Shown: positions 23,664 through 31,786 of the stretch, piece by piece
Position numbering within the stretch: position 1 is the first letter of the stretch
How the letters are laid out: each line of letters opens with the position of its first letter
Position numbers and translations under genes: made by a program
Origin: Collimonas fungivorans Ter331
GTDB taxonomy: Bacteria; Pseudomonadota; Gammaproteobacteria; Burkholderiales; Burkholderiaceae_D
Length of the DNA stretch: 64,000 nt
NCBI RefSeq assembly: GCF_000221045.1
Contig: NC_015856.1
Coordinates: 496,001 to 560,000 of the forward strand
Reading direction: 5' to 3'
The notes under the pieces: model-generated
The model's input: the letters and a program-made list of their open reading frames with translations, nothing else
Database searches by the model: none
Told to the model about the DNA's origin: nothing

Positions 23664-23733
23664 ACTGTCTGGTTGAAGGTAAATCAGACTAGCGCCAGGC
23701 CGGAGATTCCGGCCGCAAAAGACAGTAATGTCT
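23664..23733 (+). promoter_or_regulatory. Structured rpsD leader with alternative pairings
   Basis: ACTGTCT (23664-23670) can pair with AGACAGT (23720-23726), enclosing the perfect hairpin GGCCGGA/TCCGGCC (23698-23704 with 23708-23714). The same AGACA (23720-23724) can instead pair with TGTCT (23729-23733), 28 bases before the rpsD start. Mutually exclusive folding suits S4-type autoregulation, which is inference. Confidence 0.45.
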
Positions 23734-23761
23734 CGGCGTCATATTTTTAAAAGGAAGCATC

Positions 23762-24385
23762 GTGGCACGTTATATCGGACCTAAAGCAAAACTTTCCCGC
23801 CGTGAAGGCACGGACCTGTTCCTGAAGAGCGCACGCCGCTCGCTGGATTCCAAGTGCAAACTGGATTCCAAGCCAGGTCAGCATGGCCGTACCTCCGGTG
23901 CACGTACCTCCGACTACGGCAACCAATTGCGCGAAAAGCAAAAGGTCAAGCGTATGTACGGCATCCTGGAACGCCAGTTCCGCCGTTATTTCGCTGAAGC
24001 GGACCGTCGCAAGGGCAACACCGGCGAAACACTGCTGCGTTTGCTGGAAGCGCGTCTGGACAACGTCGTATACCGTATGGGCTTCGGTTCGACCCGTGCT
24101 GAAGGCCGTCAATTGGTCTCGCACAAGGCGTTCACCGTCAACGGCAACGTCGTCAACATTGCTTCTTACCAAGTCAAGACCGGCGACGTGATCGCTGTTC
24201 GCGAAAAGGCCAAGAAGCAAGTGCGTATCGTTGAAGCGCTGTCGCTGGCTGAACAAGGCGGCATGCCATCGTGGGTTTCGGTTGATGCGAAGAAAATGGA
24301 AGGTACTTTCAAGTCCTTGCCAGACCGCAACGAAATCGCTAACGATGTCAATGAATCGCTGATCGTCGAACTGTACTCGCGTTAA
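23762..24385 (+). CDS. rpsD: 30S ribosomal protein S4 (GTG start)
   Basis: 207-residue S4, which nucleates the 5' domain of 16S rRNA and, in E. coli, autoregulates the alpha operon. [21 protein letters not shown] and the S4 RNA-binding domain [20 protein letters not shown] are present. It has only one cysteine in the N-terminal part, so it is the zinc-free form. GTG start, 5 bases after AAGGAAG. The neighbouring leader may be its own feedback site. Confidence 0.97.
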   Translation: MARYIGPKAKLSRREGTDLFLKSARRSLDSKCKLDSKPGQHGRTSGARTSDYGNQLREKQKVKRMYGILERQFRRYFAEADRRKGNTGETLLRLLEARLDNVVYRMGFGSTRAEGRQLVSHKAFTVNGNVVNIASYQVKTGDVIAVREKAKKQVRIVEALSLAEQGGMPSWVSVDAKKMEGTFKSLPDRNEIANDVNESLIVELYSR

Positions 24386-24527
24386 TTTTAGTTTTTCGGT
24401 CGCGCCTGGTTCCAGGTACGGCCGTTTCATCAGGGTGCCTCCGACTCTCCTAGCGATTGTCGGCGGCGCCCTTAATGCCATCAGCCTTATCGGTGTAACG
24501 AGCCGAGGGTATTGAAAAGGACATTTC
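24386..24527 (+). other. rpsD-rpoA spacer
   Basis: A 142-base spacer. A short CCTGG/CCAGG inverted repeat (24405-24416) is visible but too small to call a terminator. No promoter of quality and no coding frame; rpsD and rpoA are probably cotranscribed. Confidence 0.5.
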
Positions 24528-25505
24528 ATGCAAAACAGCTTGTTGAAGCCACGTATTATCGAAGTAGAAGCACTGGGTGCCGGCCACGCTAAAGTCGTGA
24601 TGGAACCGTTTGAACGTGGTTACGGCCACACGCTGGGCAATGCGCTGCGTCGCGTGCTGCTGTCGTCGATGGTTGGCTATGCGCCGACTGAAGTGACGAT
24701 CGCCGGTGTGGTTCACGAATACTCGTCGCTCGACGGCGTGCAGGAAGACGTAGTCGACATCCTGCTGAACCTGAAGGGTGTCGTATTCAAGTTGCATAAC
24801 CGTGACGAAGTCACGCTGACCCTGAAAAAAGATGGCGAAGGCGCAGTGCTGGCTTCCGACATCGATCTGCCGCATGACGTTGAACTGGTCAATCCGGATC
24901 ACGTGATTGCCCACCTGACTGCCGGTGGCGCACTCGACATGCAGATCAAGGTTGAAAAAGGCCGCGGCTATGTGCCAGGCAACGTCCGTCGCCTGACGGA
25001 AGATGCCAACAAGACCATCGGCCGCATCATCCTGGACGCATCGTTCTCGCCGGTCCGCCGTGTTTCCTACGCTGTTGAATCGGCGCGCGTGGAACAGCGT
25101 ACCGACCTGGACAAGCTGGTCATCAACATTGAAACCAATGGCGTGATCACTCCGGAAGAAGCGATTCGCCAATCGGCACGCGTGCTGGTTGACCAGTTGA
25201 ACGTGTTCGCTGCGCTGGAAGGCACCGAAGCTGCTGCCGAAGCTCCATCGCGCGCACCGCAAGTCGATCCTATCCTGTTGCGTCCGGTCGACGACCTGGA
25301 ACTGACAGTACGTTCGGCCAATTGCCTGAAAGCAGAAAACATTTACTACATTGGCGATCTGATCCAGCGTAGCGAAAATGAACTGCTGAAGACGCCAAAC
25401 CTGGGCCGCAAGTCCTTGAACGAAATCAAGGAAGTCCTGGCATCCCGTGGTTTGACACTGGGCATGAAGCTGGAAAACTGGCCGCCTGCAGGCCTGGAAA
25501 AGTAA
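24528..25505 (+). CDS. rpoA: RNA polymerase alpha subunit
   Basis: 325-residue alpha subunit. The N-terminal dimerisation domain (about 1-230) carries [20 protein letters not shown]; a flexible linker follows. The C-terminal domain (about 245-325) binds UP elements and activators and contains [12 protein letters not shown], with the arginine that contacts DNA, and [21 protein letters not shown]. Length and motifs are standard. Confidence 0.98.
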   Translation: MQNSLLKPRIIEVEALGAGHAKVVMEPFERGYGHTLGNALRRVLLSSMVGYAPTEVTIAGVVHEYSSLDGVQEDVVDILLNLKGVVFKLHNRDEVTLTLKKDGEGAVLASDIDLPHDVELVNPDHVIAHLTAGGALDMQIKVEKGRGYVPGNVRRLTEDANKTIGRIILDASFSPVRRVSYAVESARVEQRTDLDKLVINIETNGVITPEEAIRQSARVLVDQLNVFAALEGTEAAAEAPSRAPQVDPILLRPVDDLELTVRSANCLKAENIYYIGDLIQRSENELLKTPNLGRKSLNEIKEVLASRGLTLGMKLENWPPAGLEK

Positions 25506-25517
25506 TATTTGTTGTTC

Positions 25518-25563
25518 GCCCGGGGGTGAGATAGAATCACGCCCCTGGGCTTGTTTTAAGCCC
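25518..25563 (+). promoter_or_regulatory. Overlapping terminator/anti-terminator-like hairpins before rplQ
   Basis: Hairpin one: GCCCGGGGGTGA (25518-25529) with TCACGCCCCTGGGC (25537-25550), with a 2-base bulge and one G-T pair, followed by TTGTTTT. Hairpin two: GGGCTT (25547-25552) with AAGCCC (25558-25563). They share 25547-25550, so only one can form fully. The position between rpoA and rplQ suggests control of rplQ readthrough. Confidence 0.55.
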
Positions 25564-25664
25564 GTAGCATCTATCGTTGTATTAATTTCAACCGGCCCGC
25601 GACCTGGCAATGCCAAAGTCGATCGAAGAGCTGGATGTAAACTCAAAAACTGAAAGGAATTACC

Positions 25665-26060
25665 ATGCGTCACCGTCACGGCCTTCGTAAATTAAATCGT
25701 ACTTCTTCCCACCGCCTCGCCATGTTGCGCAACATGACTGTTTCGCTGCTGCGTCACGAAGCAATCAAGACCACATTGCCTAAGGCAAAAGAGCTGCGTC
25801 GCGTGATCGAACCGATCCTGACACTGGGCAAGACCGACACCCTGGCAAACAAGCGCCTGGCATTCGCCCGCCTGCGCGACCGCGAAATGGTCCTGAAGCT
25901 GTTTGCTGAACTGGGCCCACGTTACGCAAACCGTAACGGCGGCTACCTGCGCATCCTGAAAATGGGTTTCCGCGTTGGCGATAACGCGCCTATGGCTTAC
26001 ATCGAACTGATGGACCGTCCGGAAATCAGCGACGGCGCTGAAGTACCGACAGCTGACTAA
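25665..26060 (+). CDS. rplQ: 50S ribosomal protein L17
   Basis: 131-residue L17. [17 protein letters not shown], the [16 protein letters not shown]-like segment and the C-terminal [18 protein letters not shown] are typical. Shine-Dalgarno AAAGGAA precedes the ATG. Last gene of the alpha-type cluster; a terminator follows. Confidence 0.98.
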   Translation: MRHRHGLRKLNRTSSHRLAMLRNMTVSLLRHEAIKTTLPKAKELRRVIEPILTLGKTDTLANKRLAFARLRDREMVLKLFAELGPRYANRNGGYLRILKMGFRVGDNAPMAYIELMDRPEISDGAEVPTAD

Positions 26061-26090
26061 GCTTAAGTATCCAAGCTGCGTTAAAATCAA

Positions 26091-26115
26091 AAGCCAGGCT
26101 TAGCCTGGCTTTTTT
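26091..26115 (+). terminator. Intrinsic terminator after rplQ
   Basis: AAGCCAGGC (26091-26099) with GCCTGGCTT (26103-26111), a TTA loop and a T-run to 26115. It closes the ribosomal protein block. Confidence 0.92.
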
Positions 26116-26164
26116 GCGTTCTGCGCGCCTGATGTGCTGTAAGGATAGATCAAAGAGTTCGACT

Positions 26165-26497
26165 ATGTCAGATGCCTTGCTTATACTCACCAGCTTGCCC
26201 GATCTCGCCGGCGCGCAGGCATTGGCGCAGCAACTGGTGGAACGCAAGCTGGCGGCCTGTGTCAATCTCCTGCCGGCGGTGCAATCCGTCTATCGCTGGC
26301 AAGGCCAGGTGGAGCAAGCGCTTGAAACGACTTTGCTGATCAAGACCGCGGCACATCGTTATGCGGAGCTGGAAAGCGCGATCAAGGCCGCTCATCCGTA
26401 TGCCGTACCGGAAATAATTGCCCTACCGATTGTGGCTGGCTTGCCGGCCTACTTGAACTGGATTACTGCAGAAACCCAAAAGGACGTGAATGTTTAA
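26165..26497 (+). CDS. cutA: CutA1 family divalent-cation tolerance protein
   Basis: 110-residue protein of the trimeric CutA1 family, linked to copper tolerance in E. coli, with an uncertain biochemical role. Core segments LAACVNLLPAVQSVYRWQG, ETTLLIKT and YAVPEIIALPI match. The ATG at 26165 is chosen over one at 26114 that lies in the rplQ terminator. It overlaps dsbD by 8 bases; the cutA-dsbD pairing also occurs in E. coli. Confidence 0.92.
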   Translation: MSDALLILTSLPDLAGAQALAQQLVERKLAACVNLLPAVQSVYRWQGQVEQALETTLLIKTAAHRYAELESAIKAAHPYAVPEIIALPIVAGLPAYLNWITAETQKDVNV

Positions 26498-28331
26498 GTC
26501 TCTCAAGCAATTGTCTGTGCTGTTCGCCATGCTGTTCGCGTTTACCGTGGCGCATGCCGAGGAAGACGATTACCTGGCGCCGGAAGTGGCGTTCAAGTTT
26601 TCGGCACGCATGGCCGATGCCAAGACAGCCGAAGTGACCTACGCGATTGCCGACGGTTATTACATGTATCGCGAACGTTTCCACTTCAAGGCCGAAGGCG
26701 CAACGCTGGGCGAACCGCAGATCCCGGCCGGCACCGTCAAGTTCGACCAGACCTTCAACAAGAATGTCGAGACTTACCACCACAGCGTCACCATCCGCTT
26801 GCCGGTCGAAGCCAACGGCAGCTTCACGCTGATTTCCACCGGCCAGGGCTGCGCCGACAAGGGCTTGTGCTATCCGCCCATGGATTCCAGCGTCAGCCTG
26901 TCTACAACCGCCGCCAGCGTCAGCGGTGGGCTGCTGAGCGCGATGGGCATCGCCAAAGGCAGCGGCGGCGCCATCGATACGCCGCAGGCAACGTCCGCAA
27001 CCGGCAATGGCCCTGCGGCGGCGGCACAGGCCGCAGGAGGCGCGATCTCGTCGGCTCCTGCCGATACCGAGAGCGGGCGCATCGAATCTTCGCTGAATGG
27101 CGGCAAGCTGCTGGTGATCATGCCCTTGTTCCTGCTGCTCGGCCTGGGCCTGGCGTTTACTCCGTGTGTGCTGCCGATGGTGCCTATCCTGTCGTCGATC
27201 ATTGTCGGCGAGGGCACCAAGGTCAGCCGCCGCCGCGGGTTCCTGCTGTCGCTGACCTATGCGCTGGGGATGGCCCTGGTCTATACCGCGCTGGGCGTTG
27301 CCGCCGGCCTGGCTGGCGAAGGCCTGGCCGCCACCCTGCAGAATCCCTGGGTGCTGTCGGCGTTCGCCTTGCTGATGGTGCTGATGTCGCTATCCATGTT
27401 CGGTTTCTATGAGCTGCAGCTGCCGGCGGCATTCCAGACCAGGCTGACCCAAGCTTCCGGCCAGCAATCGGCCGGCAAGCTGATCGGCGTGTTTGTGATG
27501 GGCGCGATTTCGGCATTGATTGTCGGACCATGCGTGGCGGCGCCGCTGGCTGGCGCCCTGGTGTATATCAGCCAGACCCGCGATGTGGTGATCGGCGGCA
27601 GCGCCTTGTTTGCGATGGCGGTCGGCATGAGCGTGCCCTTGATCCTGGTCGGCATTTCTGCCGGCTCCCTGTTGCCGCGCGCCGGCGCCTGGATGGAGTC
27701 GGTGAAGCGGTTCTTCGGCGTGCTGATGCTGGCGGTGGCCTTGTGGATGGTGGCGCCGGTGATTCCGGTGCTGGCGCAGATGCTGGGCTGGGCGGCGCTA
27801 GGCATAGGCTACGGCGCATTCCTGTTGTGGGGCAGGTCGTCTGCCTGGTTCGCCAAGGCCTTCGGCGTGGTGTTCATGGTGTGCGGCGTGGTGCAGCTGG
27901 TCGGCGGCATCAGCGGCGGGCGCGATGTGCTGGCGCCGCTGGCGCACCTGGGCGGAGCGCAGCAAAGCGCGCATGCGCAATTTGTCCGAGTCAAATCGGT
28001 AGCCGAGCTGGACGCAGCCCTGGCCCAGACCAATGGCAAACCGGCATTGCTGGATTTCTATGCCGACTGGTGCGTATCGTGCAAGGAAATGGAAAAATTC
28101 ACTTTCACCGACCCGCGGGTGCAAGCGCGCTTCGGCGAAATGATATTGCTGCAAATCGACGTCACCGCCAACAACGCGGACGACAAGGCCATGCTCAAGC
28201 GTTTCAATCTGTTTGGCCCGCCCGGCATCATATTCTTTGACGGGCAAGGGCGGGAAGTGCCTCAGGGGCGGGTTATCGGCTACCAGGACGCTGATAAGTT
28301 CTTGCGATCGTTGTCAGTTCTGAATAGCTGA
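26490..28331 (+). CDS. dsbD: Thiol:disulfide interchange protein DsbD
   Basis: 613-residue inner-membrane reductant conduit carrying electrons from cytosolic thioredoxin to periplasmic DsbC and cytochrome c maturation partners. Signal peptide about 1-23; alpha domain with C121 and C127; Ala-rich linker; eight-helix membrane domain from about 205 with FTPCVLPM (C226) and GPCVAAP (C348); C-terminal thioredoxin-like domain with DWCVSC (C528, C531). All three redox pairs are intact. Probably supplies reductant to the ResB/CcsB apparatus about 9 kb downstream. Confidence 0.96.
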   Translation: MFKSLKQLSVLFAMLFAFTVAHAEEDDYLAPEVAFKFSARMADAKTAEVTYAIADGYYMYRERFHFKAEGATLGEPQIPAGTVKFDQTFNKNVETYHHSVTIRLPVEANGSFTLISTGQGCADKGLCYPPMDSSVSLSTTAASVSGGLLSAMGIAKGSGGAIDTPQATSATGNGPAAAAQAAGGAISSAPADTESGRIESSLNGGKLLVIMPLFLLLGLGLAFTPCVLPMVPILSSIIVGEGTKVSRRRGFLLSLTYALGMALVYTALGVAAGLAGEGLAATLQNPWVLSAFALLMVLMSLSMFGFYELQLPAAFQTRLTQASGQQSAGKLIGVFVMGAISALIVGPCVAAPLAGALVYISQTRDVVIGGSALFAMAVGMSVPLILVGISAGSLLPRAGAWMESVKRFFGVLMLAVALWMVAPVIPVLAQMLGWAALGIGYGAFLLWGRSSAWFAKAFGVVFMVCGVVQLVGGISGGRDVLAPLAHLGGAQQSAHAQFVRVKSVAELDAALAQTNGKPALLDFYADWCVSCKEMEKFTFTDPRVQARFGEMILLQIDVTANNADDKAMLKRFNLFGPPGIIFFDGQGREVPQGRVIGYQDADKFLRSLSVLNS

Positions 28332-28515
28332 TTGCTATATTGCACAACTTTAAGCGGCAACTTATAAATTATTGCGGCCGTTTTGTATCTAACCTGCGGT
28401 TATGTAGATAGTCGATAAAATTCTTTAGGCTGTAGCCGCCGTAGGGCTATAGTTTTAGTTCGATGCGTTTTTGCAATCCTCGCGCAATCCCCCATGCAAT
28501 CCAAAGGAGACTGAA
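28332..28515 (+). other. dsbD-peroxiredoxin intergenic region
   Basis: A 184-base AT-rich gap that should hold the peroxiredoxin promoter. I find no convincing -35/-10 pair and no OxyR-type repeat I would defend. AAAGGAGA (28502-28509) is the ribosome binding site. Confidence 0.5.
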
Positions 28516-29157
<642 letters not shown>

Positions 29158-29188
29158 TGTAACCGCCGGTTTGCCAGACCTGAAAATG

Positions 29189-29217
29189 AAAAAGCCCCGT
29201 CGAGAACGGGGCTTTTT
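29189..29217. terminator. Bidirectional terminator between peroxiredoxin and corA-like gene
   Basis: AAAAAGCCCCGT (29189-29200) and ACGGGGCTTTTT (29206-29217) pair around CGAGA. A-run and T-run flanks let it serve both converging genes. Confidence 0.9.
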
Positions 29218-29235
29218 ATTGTCCGAGGAGACTGC

Positions 29236-30390
29236 TCAGCGCCGTTCCAGCGCCTGGCTCTCCAGGTAACGGCGGCGCTGGAAGAACACCAGCATGCCAA
29301 TCACGATCACCACCATGCTGCCCATCGTGATCCAGAATCCGGCATTGTTTTTCAGCAGCGGCATTTCGTTGAAGTTCATGCCGAAAATCCCGGTGATCAA
29401 GGTCAGCGGCATGAACAGCGCGGTGATGACGGTAAGCGTGCGCATGATCTCGTTGGTGCGGTGGGCCACCGCGGAAAAATGGATCTGCACTGCCGATTCG
29501 ATCGACGATTCCAGTCGCCGCGCGTGATTCAGCACGCGCGTTATGTGTTCCATCACGTCGTTGATGCGCACCAGCAGGAGGTCCTTGGCGCGGCTGATTT
29601 CAACGCCGTCGTCGATATCGACGAAGTAGTCGCGCAGCTCCTGCATGGCGTCGTGCTGCTCTTCGCACAGGTTTTCCAGCTTGCGCAATTCAATCCGCGC
29701 ATCCAGCAGCGCCATCCAGTCCTTGAACGGCCGGCGCGGATCGAGCAGCGCGCGCTGCCAGCGGTCCAGCTGCGTCGTCAGCGGCTGGCGCAGGTCCAGG
29801 TACTGGTCGACCATGGCATTGATCAGGCGCAGCAGCAGATCTTCCGGTGAGGTCGGCGGACGTGTCGAGTGCGGCGTCTTTTCAGTCTTGTTGCAAAGGT
29901 CCAGCAGACGCGCGCGCGCCGCATCGATGGTGCGGCTGGCGCGTTCATGGACGGTGACCAGCGCATGGTCCATGATCAGGAAAGTCACCGGCTGCGTCGC
30001 CAGCTTGCTCAAGGCTGCGGGAATCCGGCGTTTGCTGGCTTCGCTTTCGGCCGCCGTGGCGGGTGGCGCAGCAATCTTGTCGGCGGCAATCGGCACGCCG
30101 TTTTCAGTCGTGCGAGGATGGCCGTTCAGCACGAGCTTGCGAAACACCACCATGCCGTAATCCTGGGTCGAATCGAAATACGAAGGATGGTTGGGGTTGA
30201 GCGTATCCGTCATGTGCGGATCGTAGATCTGCACGCCGGTGGCGAGCGTGATGGCGTTGCGCCAGGCTTCCGGATCGGCGCCTACTTCTTCGTGGGTGGC
30301 GTCGATCCAGAGGAAACCTTTGACCGGGACGGTATCTGGTATTTCCTTGCTTTGGCTGACCTGGTTGTCACTGATGAGAAAGATGTCCAT
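29236..30390 (-). CDS. CorA family Mg2+/divalent cation transporter
   Basis: 384-residue inner-membrane channel of the CorA superfamily. A long cytoplasmic N-terminal domain with helical segments (about 190-300) is followed by two C-terminal transmembrane helices; the signature GMNF (337-340) ends the first, then the short periplasmic loop NEMPLL. The C-terminus is basic, as usual. The N-terminus overlaps the end of the upstream sterol-desaturase gene by 23 bases, indicating cotranscription. The substrate could be Mg2+, Co2+ or Zn2+ (CorA versus ZntB); the sequence does not decide. Confidence 0.88.
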   Translation of the reverse strand: MDIFLISDNQVSQSKEIPDTVPVKGFLWIDATHEEVGADPEAWRNAITLATGVQIYDPHMTDTLNPNHPSYFDSTQDYGMVVFRKLVLNGHPRTTENGVPIAADKIAAPPATAAESEASKRRIPAALSKLATQPVTFLIMDHALVTVHERASRTIDAARARLLDLCNKTEKTPHSTRPPTSPEDLLLRLINAMVDQYLDLRQPLTTQLDRWQRALLDPRRPFKDWMALLDARIELRKLENLCEEQHDAMQELRDYFVDIDDGVEISRAKDLLLVRINDVMEHITRVLNHARRLESSIESAVQIHFSAVAHRTNEIMRTLTVITALFMPLTLITGIFGMNFNEMPLLKNNAGFWITMGSMVVIVIGMLVFFQRRRYLESQALERR

Positions 30391-31624
30391 GCGTTGTCGA
30401 GAAGCGTTTAAATATGAGCCAGAGAGCGATCATCGACACCAGCGATACGGTAATGACGGCGCCCTGCAGCAACGGTGACAAGGATACCCCACCAAACCAG
30501 ACCTTGCCGATTACCACCCCGGCGCCGGTCGCGGCCAGGCGCAATGCTTCCAGGGCAGCGTAACGCGGGCGCATCTCCATCAGGCCGCCGACTATCCATA
30601 GTCCTGCCGCCAGCCAGGCCGCGTAAGCCAGCCCAAGCGGCCATGACATGGCGACCTGCGCCGCCAGGAAATGCGTGGTGACCAGCAGCACGATGCTGAA
30701 TTGCACCAGGCAGTAGACCTGGGCGGCCAGGCTTAGCTGCGGATGATACAGCGGCCGGGCGATATCGAAAGATGTGCCCGGCCATTTTGCCGCGACGTCG
30801 GCCGGACGCCAGCCCGGCGCCTTCAGCCAGACCCGCAGCTTGTCGCCCGGGCGCTGCGCGCGCCAGGCATCCAGCCACAGGACTTTATAGACTTCAAAGT
30901 TGGCCCAGACCGGGTTCCAGCTGCGCAGGGGGCTGCGGGTGCCGTACACCACCGGGTCCTGGTCGCGCTCTTCGATGAAGGTGCCGAACAGGCGGTCCCA
31001 CAGGATCAGGATGCCGCCGTAATTCTTGTCCAGGTAAATATCGTTGACGCCGTGGTGCACGCGATGGTTCGACGGCGTCACCAGCACCCGGTCCAGCCAT
31101 CCCAGTTTGCCTATCTGCTGGGTGTGCACCCAGAACTGGTACAGCAGGTCGATCAGCGCGACGGCGGCAAACACTTCCACCGGGTAGCCGAGCACTGCCA
31201 TCGGCACATAAAAGATCCAGCTCAGGAACGGACCGCTGCTGGTCTGGCGCAGGGCGGTGGAAAGATTGTAGTCTTCGCTTTGGTGGTGCACCACGTGGGC
31301 TGCCCACAAGACGTTGACTTCATGGCCGCAGCGGTGCAGCCAGTAGTAGCACAGGTCGTAGAGCAGCAGGCCGGACAGCCATACCCAGAGACTGTCCGCC
31401 GGCAGCTTGAACAGCCCGATGTGGCTCGCCAGCCAGGCGTAGATGCCGATCCGCAACACTTGCATGAACACGCCGCTGACCTGGCTCAGGACGCCCAGGC
31501 TGATGCTGTTGATCGCATCGTTGAGGCGGTAGGTATTGCGCCGCCGCAGCAGGCCGACGGCCAGCTCGATGAATATCAATAAAAAGAATACCGGCGTCGC
31601 CAGGGTAATCACTTTCTCTTGCAT
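30368..31624 (-). CDS. Sterol desaturase / fatty acid hydroxylase family membrane protein
   Basis: 418-residue integral membrane di-iron enzyme. The histidine boxes are HRCGH (97-101), HVVHH (110-114) and HRVHH (187-191), the layout of the fatty acid hydroxylase superfamily. Several hydrophobic segments flank them, and about 150 extra C-terminal residues form additional membrane helices. The start at 31624 is set by AGGAG upstream on the minus strand; a longer frame beginning near 31744 would run through the terminator of the next gene and is rejected. The substrate (membrane lipid, hopanoid or ether lipid) is unknown. Confidence 0.87.
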   Translation of the reverse strand: MQEKVITLATPVFFLLIFIELAVGLLRRRNTYRLNDAINSISLGVLSQVSGVFMQVLRIGIYAWLASHIGLFKLPADSLWVWLSGLLLYDLCYYWLHRCGHEVNVLWAAHVVHHQSEDYNLSTALRQTSSGPFLSWIFYVPMAVLGYPVEVFAAVALIDLLYQFWVHTQQIGKLGWLDRVLVTPSNHRVHHGVNDIYLDKNYGGILILWDRLFGTFIEERDQDPVVYGTRSPLRSWNPVWANFEVYKVLWLDAWRAQRPGDKLRVWLKAPGWRPADVAAKWPGTSFDIARPLYHPQLSLAAQVYCLVQFSIVLLVTTHFLAAQVAMSWPLGLAYAAWLAAGLWIVGGLMEMRPRYAALEALRLAATGAGVVIGKVWFGGVSLSPLLQGAVITVSLVSMIALWLIFKRFSTTHGHLSHQ

Positions 31625-31713
31625 CTTTGTCTCCTGTCGCTTGCCGCGATCGATGTTGTTGTTTTGCATGGTAACCGAAAGCCCAGGCAATGCAGGAGGA
31701 GGGTTTCCTCGAC

Positions 31714-31748
31714 AAAAAAAATGGAAGCCGGGCCGGGCTTCCATTTTT
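31714..31748 (-). terminator. Terminator after the TonB-dependent receptor gene
   Basis: ATGGAAGCC (31721-31729) pairs with GGCTTCCAT (31736-31744); an A-run (31714-31720) on the plus strand gives the U-run on the minus transcript. It also has Ts on the other side and may be bidirectional. Confidence 0.85.
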
Positions 31749-31786
31749 GCGCTGCGTGCGGCAAGCGCCGCTATATCACGGTCCGT

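Noticed and set aside
28332-28515. OxyR binding site before the peroxiredoxin
   Set aside because: Only scattered ATAG/CTAT fragments are present, without the spacing of a tetranucleotide OxyR site.
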